Assembly (NCBI GenBank): GCA_003240855.1
Contig: QFNN01000040.1
Location: 1 to 21,997, forward strand
Length of the DNA stretch: 21,997 nucleotides
From: Sphingomonas sanxanigenens
GTDB lineage: Bacteria > Pseudomonadota > Alphaproteobacteria > Sphingomonadales > Sphingomonadaceae
Direction: 5' to 3'
Position 1 is the first letter of the stretch; every line of letters begins with the position of its first letter. Position numbers and translations under genes: made by a program. Shown piece by piece: positions 14,060 through 21,951 of the stretch. The notes under the pieces were generated by a model, which was not told where the DNA came from, searched no databases, and saw only the letters and a list, made by a program, of their open reading frames with translations.

Positions 14060-15264
14060 GCCGCACCTTGCGCGGGCGTGTTGACTCCCATGCTTTGCAG
14101 ATATTTGCGCACGTTGCGCGCCGCCTGGCGGATGCGCTGTTCATTCTCGACCATCGCGATGCGGACGAAGCCTTCGCCTTCCTCGCCATAGCCGACGCCC
14201 GGCGCCACCGCGACGCCGGCATGGGTCAGCAACTGCTTCGAGAACTCAAGGCTGCCCAGATGCGCGAGCGCGGGCGGCAGCGGCGCCCAGGCGAACATCG
14301 ATGCGCGCGGCGGCGGAATGTCCCACCCGGCGCGCGCGAAGCTTTCGACCAGCACGTCGCGGCGGCGCTTGTAGAGCTGGCGGTTCTGCTCGACGATGTC
14401 CTGCGGACCGTTGATCGCCGCCACCGCGGCGGCCTGGATCGGCGTGAACGCGCCATAATCGAGATAGGATTTGACCCGCGTCAGCGCCGCGATCAGCGTC
14501 TTGTTGCCGACCGCGAAGCCCATGCGCCAGCCCGCCATGCTGTATGTCTTGGACATGGACGTGAACTCCACCGCGACGTCCTTGGCGCCCGGCACCTGCA
14601 GGATCGACGGCGTCGGATGGTAGTCGAAATAGATTTCCGAATAAGCGAGGTCGGACAGCACCCACAGCCCATGTTCCTTCGCAAAGGCGACAACGCGTTC
14701 GTAGAAGGCGAGGTCGACGACTTCGGCGGTCGGATTGGACGGATAGCCCATCACCAGCACCGAGGGCTTGGGCACGGTGAACCGCACTGCGCGCTCAAGG
14801 CTCTCGAAATAGCGCTCGTCAGGCGTCGTCGGGACCGAACGGATCGTCGCGCCGGCGATGATGAAGCCGAATGTGTGGATCGGGTAGCTGGGGTTGGGCG
14901 CCAGCACCACATCGCCCGGCGCGGTGATCGCCTGGGCGAGGTTCGCCAGGCCTTCCTTCGATCCCAGCGTGACGACGACTTCGCTGTCCGCGTCGAGTTC
15001 GACGCCGAAGCGGCGCTGATAATAATTGGCCTGCGCCTTGCGGAGGCCGGGAATGCCCTTCGACGCAGAATAGCCGTGCGCGTCGGGATTGCGCGCCACT
15101 TCGCACAATTTGTCGATCACGTGCGGCGGCGGCGGCAGGTCCGGATTCCCCATGCCCAGATCGATGATGTCGTCACCGCGCGCGCGTGCTGCCGCCCGCA
15201 TCGCGTTCACTTCGGCGATGACATAGGGGGGCAGGCGGCGAATGCGGTAAAACTCTTCGGTCAT
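14056..15264 (-). CDS. Aminotransferase class I/II, LL-diaminopimelate aminotransferase/AlaC-like
   Basis: A 402-residue fold-type I PLP enzyme. The PLP lysine is Lys239 in SMSKTYSMAGWRMGF, with the phosphate-binding Arg247; GYPSNPTAEV (173-182) and SDLAYSEIYFD (204-214) are the other PLP-contacting motifs, and VRIAMVENEQRIRQA carries the C-terminal carboxylate-binding Arg. The N-terminus FYRIRRLPPYVIAEVNAMR is typical of the subgroup often annotated as LL-diaminopimelate aminotransferase or AlaC (alanine-forming). Which amino acid it uses cannot be decided from sequence. The ATG at 15264 is chosen because EEFYRIRRLPPY is the normal start; GGAG lies close upstream. Its end overlaps the DUF2061 start. 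It is divergent from phaC, 133 nt away. Confidence 0.88.
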   Translation of the reverse strand: MTEEFYRIRRLPPYVIAEVNAMRAAARARGDDIIDLGMGNPDLPPPPHVIDKLCEVARNPDAHGYSASKGIPGLRKAQANYYQRRFGVELDADSEVVVTLGSKEGLANLAQAITAPGDVVLAPNPSYPIHTFGFIIAGATIRSVPTTPDERYFESLERAVRFTVPKPSVLVMGYPSNPTAEVVDLAFYERVVAFAKEHGLWVLSDLAYSEIYFDYHPTPSILQVPGAKDVAVEFTSMSKTYSMAGWRMGFAVGNKTLIAALTRVKSYLDYGAFTPIQAAAVAAINGPQDIVEQNRQLYKRRRDVLVESFARAGWDIPPPRASMFAWAPLPPALAHLGSLEFSKQLLTHAGVAVAPGVGYGEEGEGFVRIAMVENEQRIRQAARNVRKYLQSMGVNTPAQGAA

Positions 15265-15397
15265 GGCTCCGGTCCGTTGGAAGGTTGGAAGCCCCATAGT
15301 GGGCCAAAGCACGCGCCCGCGCCAGCGAAATGCGGATAATTGCGGCTTCCGTTCTGCGGCGTTGCCCGCTTATGCTGCGCTCAGGAGAGGAGCTTTC

Positions 15398-17149
15398 ATG
15401 TCCGAAACGAGAGAGCCCGGTTCAGCCGCGCCACCCAGCCTGCAGGAAATGCAGCATTGGACGTGGGTGATCGGCCGCGCGCAGCAGATGATGATGGAGC
15501 ATGGGCTGGACGAACTGGCGAAGGCTGCGGGCGCGGCTTCGCCGGGGGCGGCCGCGCTCGATTTCGCCGATGGCGCGGCGATCGCACGCGCACAGGCCGA
15601 TTTCTGGGCTGACAGCGTCAAGTTGTGGGAACGTTTTCTTCAGCCCGCCAAGGCCGAACCCGAGCAGCCGGCGCACGCGAAGGACAGGCGCTTCACATCG
15701 CCTGCCTGGCGCGACAATCCGCTCTATGACCTGATTCGCCAATCCTATCTGCTGATCGCCGATCATATGCTGCGGGGCGTCGACGCGCTGGAGCATGTGC
15801 CGGCGGCGCAGAAGGAAAGGCTGCGTTTCGCCACCCGGTCGGTGGTCGAAGCGATGAGCCCCGCCAATTTCCCGTTCACCAACCCCGAGGTGATGGAAAA
15901 GACGATTGAGACCGGCGGCGAGAATCTGCTCAAGGGACTGGAGCATATGCTGGCCGATATGGGGCGCGGCCAGCTCAGCCACACGGCGCCCGATGCGTTC
16001 CGGGTCGGCGACAATCTCGCCACCACGCCGGGCAAGGTGATTCACGAAACGCCGCTCTATCAGCTCATTCACTATGCGCCGACCACGCCCGACGTGCTGG
16101 CGACGCCGCTCGTCGTCTTTCCGCCGTGGATCAACCGCTTCTACATCCTCGATCTGACGCCGGAGAAGAGCTTCGTGCGCTGGGCGCTCGATCAGGGCGT
16201 CTCGCTGTTCATGGTGTCGTGGAAGTCTGCCGACGCGTCGATGAAGGACGTGACGTGGGACGATTACATCATCCACGGCCAGATCGACGCGATCGATACG
16301 GTCCGCGACCTGCTGGGCGTGCCGGCTGTCCACACGATCGGTTATTGCGTGGCGGGGACGACGCTGGCGGCGACGCTCGCCTATCTCGCAGCGCGCGGCG
16401 AGGCGGGCAAGGTGGCGAGCGCCACCTTCTTCACCGCACAGGTCGATTTCTCGCGCGCGGGCGATCTGCTCAACTTCATCGACGACGAACAGCTCAAGAT
16501 GATCGAGGGGCTGGAAACCGACGGCTATCTCGACGGGCGCTACATGGCCGCGACCTTCAACCTGCTGCGCGGGCGCGATCTGATCTGGAACTATGTCGTC
16601 AACAATTACCTGCTGGGGAAGGACTATGCGCCTTTCGACTTGCTCTACTGGAACGGCGACACCACCAACCTGCCGGCCAAATGGCACCGCGCCTATCTGT
16701 GCGACCTTTATCGCGACAACAAGCTGGTCCAGCCCGGCGCGATCAGCGTCGGCGGCACGCCGATCGATCTCCATGCCGTAAAGACCCCCGCCTATATCCA
16801 GGCGGGGCGCGAGGATCATATCGCCCCGCTCGACAGCGTCTGGAAGCTGACCGAGCAGCTTGCAGGGTCGATCCGTTTTCTGCTCGCCGGATCGGGGCAT
16901 ATCGCTGGCGTGGTCAATCCGCCCGCCGCGCATAAATATCAGTACTGGACCAATGACGGCCCGACCGCCTCGCTCGCCGATTTCATCGCCGGCGCGACCG
17001 AGACGAAAGGAAGCTGGTGGCCGGACTGGATCGGCTGGCTGCGCGGCATCGCGCCTGCGACTGTTCCGGCAAAGGGCGCGCGCATTCCCGGCAAGGGCAA
17101 GCTCAAGCCGATCGAGGATGCGCCCGGCCGTTACGTCAGGGCGCGCTGA
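15398..17149 (+). CDS. phaC: Class I poly(R)-hydroxyalkanoate synthase
   Basis: A 583-residue enzyme that polymerises (R)-3-hydroxyacyl-CoA into polyhydroxyalkanoate at the granule surface. The alpha/beta-hydrolase core holds the nucleophile Cys317 in GYCVAGTTLAATLAY, Asp473 in GREDHIAPLDS and His501 in GSGHIAGVVNPP, the expected triad. The N-terminal ~200 residues are the class I-specific domain (SPAWRDNPLYDLIRQSY, SPANFPFTNPEV). The lipase-like box reads G-Y-C-V-A-G, with Ala where many synthases have Gly. AGGAGAGGAG precedes the ATG at 15398; the frame is open upstream to 15263 but the extension is unsupported. No phasin, PhaA/B or PhaR gene is nearby. The last 19 nt overlap the end of the convergent gene. 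Confidence 0.95.
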   Translation: MSETREPGSAAPPSLQEMQHWTWVIGRAQQMMMEHGLDELAKAAGAASPGAAALDFADGAAIARAQADFWADSVKLWERFLQPAKAEPEQPAHAKDRRFTSPAWRDNPLYDLIRQSYLLIADHMLRGVDALEHVPAAQKERLRFATRSVVEAMSPANFPFTNPEVMEKTIETGGENLLKGLEHMLADMGRGQLSHTAPDAFRVGDNLATTPGKVIHETPLYQLIHYAPTTPDVLATPLVVFPPWINRFYILDLTPEKSFVRWALDQGVSLFMVSWKSADASMKDVTWDDYIIHGQIDAIDTVRDLLGVPAVHTIGYCVAGTTLAATLAYLAARGEAGKVASATFFTAQVDFSRAGDLLNFIDDEQLKMIEGLETDGYLDGRYMAATFNLLRGRDLIWNYVVNNYLLGKDYAPFDLLYWNGDTTNLPAKWHRAYLCDLYRDNKLVQPGAISVGGTPIDLHAVKTPAYIQAGREDHIAPLDSVWKLTEQLAGSIRFLLAGSGHIAGVVNPPAAHKYQYWTNDGPTASLADFIAGATETKGSWWPDWIGWLRGIAPATVPAKGARIPGKGKLKPIEDAPGRYVRAR

Positions 17150-17715
17150 ATCCCCTTCGCGCGGGCGCGAAAGCGAAACCCGACCCCCGCCAGGCCGAAG
17201 CCCGCGATCAGCAGCGCCCAGGTTTCCGGCTCGGGAACGCCCGCGAGAGTCTCGCTGGTCGCGCTGACGAACGAAGGCGTCAGCACGATCTCATAATGCT
17301 GCGCGGTCGATGTCCACAGCCGCACGCGCAGCAGGTTGGCATCGTCCGCGCGCAGCGTCATGTTCGCCAGATTGGGGATCCCGCTGATCCCGCTGATCGT
17401 CACCGCGCCGCCAAAGCTCATGCTGGTCATGCCGGCATTGTCGGTGGTGAAGATCAGGCTGTCCGCCGCCGCGCCGCCGCCCGCCAGCGTCACCTGCCGG
17501 CCCAGCATCGCGGCCATCATGTCGGCCATATAGCCGCCGACGCCGTTCGGCAGCGTGTTGAGCGTCGCGCCGTTGACGGTGAAGTCGACCGCGCGTCCGC
17601 CCAGCAGGTCGCTCGCCGGTGCGCGCAGATCCACGCTGGCGATCGTCGCGGCCGAAGCGGGGGCGGCGATGGCGGCGACGGCCGTCAGCGCCAGGGTCAG
17701 ACAAAAACGGTTCAT
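17131..17715 (-). CDS. PEPxxWA-CTERM sorting domain protein
   Basis: A 194-residue secreted protein with a signal peptide of about 22 residues (MNRFCLTLALTAVAAIAAPA, cleavage near ASA before ATIAS). The central part is a small, Ala/Gly/Thr-rich beta domain of no recognised family. The end, VPEPETWALLIAGFGLAG (160-177) followed by FRFRARAK, is a PEPxxWA-CTERM signal. The ATG at 17715 has GAGG 5 nt upstream; a further in-frame Met at 17751 is less likely because it would add a polar extension before the signal peptide. Its end overlaps phaC by 19 nt tail to tail, with no room for a separate terminator. Its role is unknown; sorting by an exosortase elsewhere in the genome is inferred. Confidence 0.87.
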   Translation of the reverse strand: MNRFCLTLALTAVAAIAAPASAATIASVDLRAPASDLLGGRAVDFTVNGATLNTLPNGVGGYMADMMAAMLGRQVTLAGGGAAADSLIFTTDNAGMTSMSFGGAVTISGISGIPNLANMTLRADDANLLRVRLWTSTAQHYEIVLTPSFVSATSETLAGVPEPETWALLIAGFGLAGVGFRFRARAKGIQRALT

Positions 17716-17746
17716 ATACGCCTCGCAACTGTTACGCGAAACGCTA

Positions 17747-17805
17747 GGCATGGACTATGCCAGTGGCGGATTTCCGCTGAAAATCACTATGGTTAACATC
17801 ATGTT
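17747..17805. promoter_or_regulatory. Leader of the PEPxxWA-CTERM gene with three small dyads
   Basis: Three inverted repeats crowd into 59 nt: GGCAT/ATGCC (17747-17751 and 17757-17761), GCGGA/TCCGC (17765-17769 and 17772-17776) and AACAT/ATGTT (17795-17799 and 17801-17805). The stretch 17780-17812 is AT-rich for this genome. It precedes both the minus-strand PEPxxWA-CTERM gene and the + strand transporter, so promoters for both are probably here. No convincing -35/-10 pair was found. The rest of 17716-17930 shows nothing I can name. Confidence 0.35.
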
Positions 17806-17930
17806 GTAAAAGGCGGCGACGGCGTTTCTGGTTAATCCGCGCGTCCTGTCGCCGGCCGCGATGCGGCTTGCCGGGGGCGATCTGCTGCGGCAAGCATGGG
17901 CCTTTCGGGGCAGCGGGGGGCCGGAGACGA

Positions 17931-19166
17931 ATGAAGCGACTTTCGGGCGCCTGGCTGATCCTTGGCGGTCTGCTGCTGGGGCTTGCCGTGGGCGCGCTGC
18001 TCGCCGCCGTCGCGCCGGCGCGGGCGCCGCAGGTAGCGGCGGTCGCCGATCCGATCGGCGGCATCTGGCTCGATGCGCTGCGGATGACGATCGTCCCGCT
18101 CGTTTTCGCGCTGCTCGTTCAGGGGGTCGGCGTTGCGGCCGAGGCGGCGGAGGCGGGCGGCGTCACCGCGCGGGCGATGCTCGTTTTCGCGCTGGTTCTG
18201 CTCACATCGGCGCTGGTCGGCGCGATCGTCTATCCGCTGCTCCTCGATCTGTTTCCGCTCAACCCGGCGGCGGCGGCGGCGCTGCGCGGCGGCCTGGCGA
18301 GCGCGGAGCCGGTGCCGACCATCCCGCCGATCGGCGAATGGCTGCGTTCGATCATTCCCGCCAATCCGGTCAAGGCGGCGGCGGATTCGGCGATGTTGCC
18401 GCTCGTCATCTTCGCGCTGATCTTCGGTTTCGCCGCTTCGCGCATTTCCGTCGGCGGCCGGACGGCGATCATGGATCTGATGGCCGCGATCACGGACACG
18501 ATGCTGGTCATCGTCCGCTGGGTGCTGGCTTTCGCGCCGCTCGGCGTCTTTGCGCTTGGCCTGGCGACGGCGGCGCGCACCGGGCTCGCCGCGATCGGCG
18601 GGCTGGCGCATTATCTTGCGCTTTACCTCGTCATTCTCGCGATCGTGACGGCAGGGGGCTATGTATTGGCGGTCCTGTTCGGGCGGCAACCCTTCGGCCG
18701 CTTCGCCCGCGCGGCGCTTCCCGCCCAGTCGATCGGCCTGTCGACGCAAAGCTCGCTCGCGGCGCTTCCCGCGATGATCGATGCCGCGCGCGGCCCGCTC
18801 GGTCTGGGCGAGGAGAAGCCGGCGATCGTCCTGCCGATGGCTGTCGCGCTGATGCGCGCGACTAGCCCGGCGGCCAATCTTGGCATCGTGCTTTATGTGG
18901 CGATGCTGGCGGGCGTGACGCCGGGTCTGACGGCGATGATCGCCGGCACGCTGGTCGCCGCAGTCATCAGCCTCGCCTCGGTCAGCATCCCCAGCACCGT
19001 CACCTTCTTCATCACCACCGTGCCGATCGCGCTGGCGATGGGCGTGCCGCTTGCGCCGCTGGCGCTGTTCGTCGCGGTCGAGCAGATCCCCGATCTCCTG
19101 CGCACCGTCGGCAACGTCACCTACGATCTCGCCGCCACTACGGTCGCCGCGCGCCGGCGGAGCTAG
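17931..19166 (+). CDS. Dicarboxylate/amino acid:cation symporter (DAACS/GltP family), divergent
   Basis: A 411-residue inner-membrane transporter of the SDF fold. The HP1-tip Ser-rich segment is STQSSLAALP (271-280). TM8 keeps the substrate- and sodium-binding residues of the family in PDLLRTVGNVTYD (387-399): Asp388, Arg391, Thr392, Asn395 and Asp399, with Glu384 where Asp is usual. In TM7 the hallmark NMDGT is replaced by MRATS (308-312). Since the Asn and Asp of NMDGT help bind sodium in GltPh, ion coupling may differ. The ATG at 17931 follows CCGGAG, and the upstream open frame to 17868 is polar and unlikely to be translated. It is monocistronic as far as can be seen. Substrate unknown; the conserved TM8 Arg suggests an acidic one. 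Confidence 0.9.
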   Translation: MKRLSGAWLILGGLLLGLAVGALLAAVAPARAPQVAAVADPIGGIWLDALRMTIVPLVFALLVQGVGVAAEAAEAGGVTARAMLVFALVLLTSALVGAIVYPLLLDLFPLNPAAAAALRGGLASAEPVPTIPPIGEWLRSIIPANPVKAAADSAMLPLVIFALIFGFAASRISVGGRTAIMDLMAAITDTMLVIVRWVLAFAPLGVFALGLATAARTGLAAIGGLAHYLALYLVILAIVTAGGYVLAVLFGRQPFGRFARAALPAQSIGLSTQSSLAALPAMIDAARGPLGLGEEKPAIVLPMAVALMRATSPAANLGIVLYVAMLAGVTPGLTAMIAGTLVAAVISLASVSIPSTVTFFITTVPIALAMGVPLAPLALFVAVEQIPDLLRTVGNVTYDLAATTVAARRRS

Positions 19167-19443
19167 CCGCCGGCCCCGGCGCCGCATCCTGGACTCTGAA
19201 ATCGCCGCCTGGCGGGGCGCGCCGACGCTCGTCGACGCCATTTGTCGGTTGGTGGCCGGCGCCAGCCGTTGGACGACGCCATAAGCCCTCCGTCGAGCCG
19301 CGAATGCCTCGCAACAGGCTGTGCGCTATCCCGGAAATGCGCGGCGGGCCAGCGATGCTCCCCGGCCCCCCGGCCCGCTGCGCAAACGCATCCCCTCGAT
19401 GCGCCGACTCTTTGCGATTGCCCCTCGACTGGAAGGAATTGTC
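19167..19443 (+). other. Intergenic region before the UrcA-family gene
   Basis: This 277-nt gap has no supportable gene. It is GC-rich, with small imperfect hairpins just after the transporter stop (GCCGG/CCGGC around 19169-19185) that may help end that transcript. Two copies of CCCCTCGA occur about 28 nt apart in the last 60 nt, the second directly before GGAAGGA, the ribosome binding site of the next gene. The UrcA promoter presumably lies in 19380-19430, but I cannot place -35 and -10 elements with confidence. Confidence 0.3.
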
Positions 19444-19818
19444 ATGTTCAACAACGGTTATGCAAAGGCCGCGATCATGTCCGCCGCTGCGGGCGTGGCC
19501 GCCTTCGCCTTCGTCCCCTCCGCCAACGCCGCGACCGGTTTCGGCGACACCGTCTCCACCCGCGTCAGCTATGCCGATCTCAACCTCGACACGCAGGAAG
19601 GCATGGACCGGCTGAAGGCGCGGGTCGATTATGCGGCGCAGCGCGTCTGCGGCACCCGTTCGGCCCAGTCGCTGATTCAGCAGCGCGATGCGCAGCAGTG
19701 CCGCGTCGATGCGGTTGAAGGCACGCGCCTGCCGAGCGTCCAGGTGCTCTCGGCGTCGGCCGACACCGCGAACCGCCTCGCCAGCCTCACCGTCACGGCA
19801 ACCCGCACCGGCCGCTAA
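19444..19818 (+). CDS. UrcA family protein, secreted
   Basis: A 124-residue protein with a signal peptide of about 29 residues (cleavage after SANA). The UrcA pattern is clear: TRVSYADLNLDTQEGMDRLK (39-58), then RVDYAAQRVCG with the first cysteine, and a second cysteine in AQQCRVDAV; the two probably form a disulfide. UrcA proteins are small periplasmic or secreted proteins widespread in Sphingomonadales and Caulobacterales and have no known function. The ATG at 19444 has GGAAGGA 7 nt upstream, one of the best ribosome binding sites in the window, and a strong intrinsic terminator follows, so it is probably well expressed and monocistronic. Confidence 0.9.
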   Translation: MFNNGYAKAAIMSAAAGVAAFAFVPSANAATGFGDTVSTRVSYADLNLDTQEGMDRLKARVDYAAQRVCGTRSAQSLIQQRDAQQCRVDAVEGTRLPSVQVLSASADTANRLASLTVTATRTGR

Positions 19819-19870
19819 GGCTGCCGGCAAGCCCAGCGCGCCGGTCCCTCATTCCGGCGCAACCCCACTG

Positions 19871-19909
19871 ACGCCCCCGGCCACAGTCCCCGGCCGGGGG
19901 CGTTTCTTC
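19871..19909 (+). terminator. Strong rho-independent terminator after the UrcA gene
   Basis: ACGCCCCCGGCC (19871-19882) and GGCCGGGGGCGT (19892-19903) form a perfect 12-bp stem with a 9-nt loop, followed by TTTCTTC. It lies 52 nt after the UrcA stop. It also separates this gene from the convergent response-regulator gene that ends at 19967, and is the clearest terminator in the window. Confidence 0.88.
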
Positions 19910-19966
19910 GCCTGCCGCTGTTCAGTTCGGATGACCGGAAGCCTGCCGTGGAGATGTCGAGCGGCT

Positions 19967-20719
19967 CTATCGCCCGGCAATCCCCTTGGCCGCCGCCAGA
20001 TAGGTGCGCCCGATCCGCACTTCATGCCCGTCGGCAAGGTCGGCGTACCAGACGCCGCTGCCGTCGTGGCGCAGCTTGGCGATGCGGTCGCGGCGGACGA
20101 TCGTCGAACGGTGGAGGCGGATGAAGCGATCCGGGTCCAGCCGTTCCTCGAGCGCGCTGATCGTCTGGTGGAGAAGGAAGCTGCGCGCGCCGACATGCAG
20201 GCGCATATAATCGCGCTCGGCGTCGATCCGGTCGATATCCTCGGCGGCGACGCGGATCAGCTCGGCGCGGTGCGGCACCCAGAACTCTTCCGCATAGGGC
20301 GAGGCCTCGGCCGGCGCGCCGGGCGGCGGCGCCTGACGCTTCTTCTCGCCGACGCGCGCGATCGCGCGGGACAGACGATCGGGGGCGACGGGCTTCAGAA
20401 GATAGTCGATCGCCGCGAGGTCGAAGGCCTCGACCGCGAAGCTGTCGAAAGCGGTGATGAAGATCACAGCCGGCCGCTCCGCCGACTGGCCGAGCGCGCG
20501 GGCGACGGACATGCCGTCGCGCTCGGGCATCGATATGTCCAGCAGCAGCAGATCGGGCTTCAGCGCCTCGGCGAGCCGCAGCGCCGCGTCGCCGTCGGTC
20601 GCGGTGCCGACCAGCGCGATGCCCGGCTCGCGTGCGCACAGCAGTTGCAGCCGCTCGACCGCCAGAGGTTCGTCGTCGACGATCAGCGTGCGCAGCGGCG
20701 CGGCGTCCTCAGCAGCCAT
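19967..20719 (-). CDS. LytTR family response regulator (LytR/AlgR type)
   Basis: A 250-residue two-domain regulator. The receiver domain (about 10-125) has the acidic pair Asp15-Asp16, the phosphoacceptor Asp61 in LLLDISMPERDG, Thr89 in FITAFD and Lys109 in LLKPV. After a Pro/Ala-rich linker, a LytTR DNA-binding domain follows (about 145-248), with IDRIDAERDYMRLH and RFIRLHRSTIVRRD typical of it. LytTR domains bind direct repeats upstream of target genes. The ATG at 20719 lies inside the end of the kinase gene (11-nt overlap), so the pair is translationally coupled and is almost certainly a cognate two-component system. Targets cannot be inferred from the window. Confidence 0.95.
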   Translation of the reverse strand: MAAEDAAPLRTLIVDDEPLAVERLQLLCAREPGIALVGTATDGDAALRLAEALKPDLLLLDISMPERDGMSVARALGQSAERPAVIFITAFDSFAVEAFDLAAIDYLLKPVAPDRLSRAIARVGEKKRQAPPPGAPAEASPYAEEFWVPHRAELIRVAAEDIDRIDAERDYMRLHVGARSFLLHQTISALEERLDPDRFIRLHRSTIVRRDRIAKLRHDGSGVWYADLADGHEVRIGRTYLAAAKGIAGR

Positions 20720-21821
20720 TGCGCGCCTCCGGGAACGTCAGCGTGACGCGGAAGCCGCCTTCGGCCGGCGCCTCGCTGGTCAGCGTCGCGCCGGCGCCGA
20801 AACGCGCCGCCAGCCGATCGCGGACATTGGCCAGGCCGATGCCGCCGCCCGCGCTCTTGACGGCGGAACCCTTGCCGTCGTCGGCGACCACGATCGTCAG
20901 CCAGCCATTGTCGGCGCGGGCCGAGATCGTCACCGTCACCGGTCGCGCGGCGGGCGAGACGCCATATTTGATCGCATTCTCGACCAGCGGCTGCAGGATC
21001 AGCCCGGGCACGCAGGCGTCGAGCAGCGCATCGGGAATATCGATCACGGTGCGCAGCCGATCGGGGAAGCGGACCGCCTCGATGTCGAGATACAGTTGCT
21101 GCAGCTTCACTTCCTCGGCCAGCGTCACGTCGTCGAGCGGGTCGCCCGACAGGCTGGTGCGGTAGAAGGTCGACAGGTTCATGATCATCCGCTCGGCCTC
21201 GACCGGCCGTTCGGTCATCACCAGCGAGCTCAGCGAATTGAGCGTGTTGAACAGGAAGTGCGGATTGACCTGATAGCGCAGCGCCCTGATCTCGGCATCC
21301 TTGGCGGCGCGGGCGAAGGCGGCGGCCTTGCGCTCCGCCTCGCGCGTCTCGGCGGCGTAGGAAATGGCGAGGTAGAGCGCGGCCCATGCGGCGAGGAAGA
21401 AATAGCGCGAGATCGCGACCTCGGCGAATACCTGCAGCGCCGTGCCGCTGTCCTTCATCTCGCGGAGCAGTTCGGGATCCTGCGTCAGCCCGACGGGATC
21501 ATAGATGTTGAAGATATAATAGTTGAAGCCCGATATGGCGAGCGCGCACGGCATCGCGCCCAGAAAGGCCGCGATCACGCGCTGGCCGAACGGCCGGTCG
21601 TCGAACAGCCTTAGGAACAGGTAAAGCCCGTAAGTCAGCGCGATGCCGAAAACGGTCACCACGGCGCGGCGTTCCGCCATTTCGCCCTGCGACGGAAAAT
21701 CCATCACCACGGCGCGTGCGGTGGTGACGAGGATATAGAAAAGCCAGAATCCGAGTATCGTGTAGAGCGCGACTTCCTGGCCGATGCGGGGCCGGTGGAT
21801 GGCCGGGTTTTGGGCGATCAT
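20709..21821 (-). CDS. Sensor histidine kinase, LytS/YehU-like (His_kinase family)
   Basis: A 370-residue membrane sensor kinase. Four membrane segments are visible at about 18-40, 53-72, 82-104 and 138-156, with no recognised periplasmic sensor domain. The phosphoacceptor is His188 in QVNPHFLFNTLNSLSSLV, the LytS-type H box. The ATPase part has Asn282 (LVENAIKYG), DDGKG (314-318) and GGGIGLANVRDRL (325-337). I chose the ATG at 21821. An ATG at 21896 and one at 21941 are in frame, but the 25 codons between 21896 and 21821 include CAA, CGA and TTA, which are rare in this GC-rich genome, suggesting leader rather than coding sequence. The stop overlaps the response-regulator start. The signal sensed is unknown. 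Confidence 0.92.
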   Translation of the reverse strand: MIAQNPAIHRPRIGQEVALYTILGFWLFYILVTTARAVVMDFPSQGEMAERRAVVTVFGIALTYGLYLFLRLFDDRPFGQRVIAAFLGAMPCALAISGFNYYIFNIYDPVGLTQDPELLREMKDSGTALQVFAEVAISRYFFLAAWAALYLAISYAAETREAERKAAAFARAAKDAEIRALRYQVNPHFLFNTLNSLSSLVMTERPVEAERMIMNLSTFYRTSLSGDPLDDVTLAEEVKLQQLYLDIEAVRFPDRLRTVIDIPDALLDACVPGLILQPLVENAIKYGVSPAARPVTVTISARADNGWLTIVVADDGKGSAVKSAGGGIGLANVRDRLAARFGAGATLTSEAPAEGGFRVTLTFPEARNGC

Positions 21822-21951
21822 GCCCTTCTCTAACGCGCCCGCGCACACGGCGACACCATGGCCGCCGTCGATCGTCGAAACCGGTCGTTGGTTCATCGAA
21901 CGGCCCCCCGCCTGACTGCCCGTTGCAGCGTCATAACCCAAGGAGGACGAC

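Noticed and set aside
15422..16933. A 503-codon minus-strand frame opposite phaC
   Set aside because: phaC has its full catalytic triad on the + strand; the antisense product has no known motif and no plausible start.
17832..19241. A 469-codon minus-strand frame opposite the DAACS transporter
   Set aside because: The product is a run of Arg/Asp/Gln-rich low-complexity sequence, and the + strand frame has clear membrane segments and family motifs.
19138..19830. A 230-codon minus-strand frame covering the UrcA gene
   Set aside because: It is antisense to a gene with signal peptide, ribosome binding site and terminator, and has no supporting motif.
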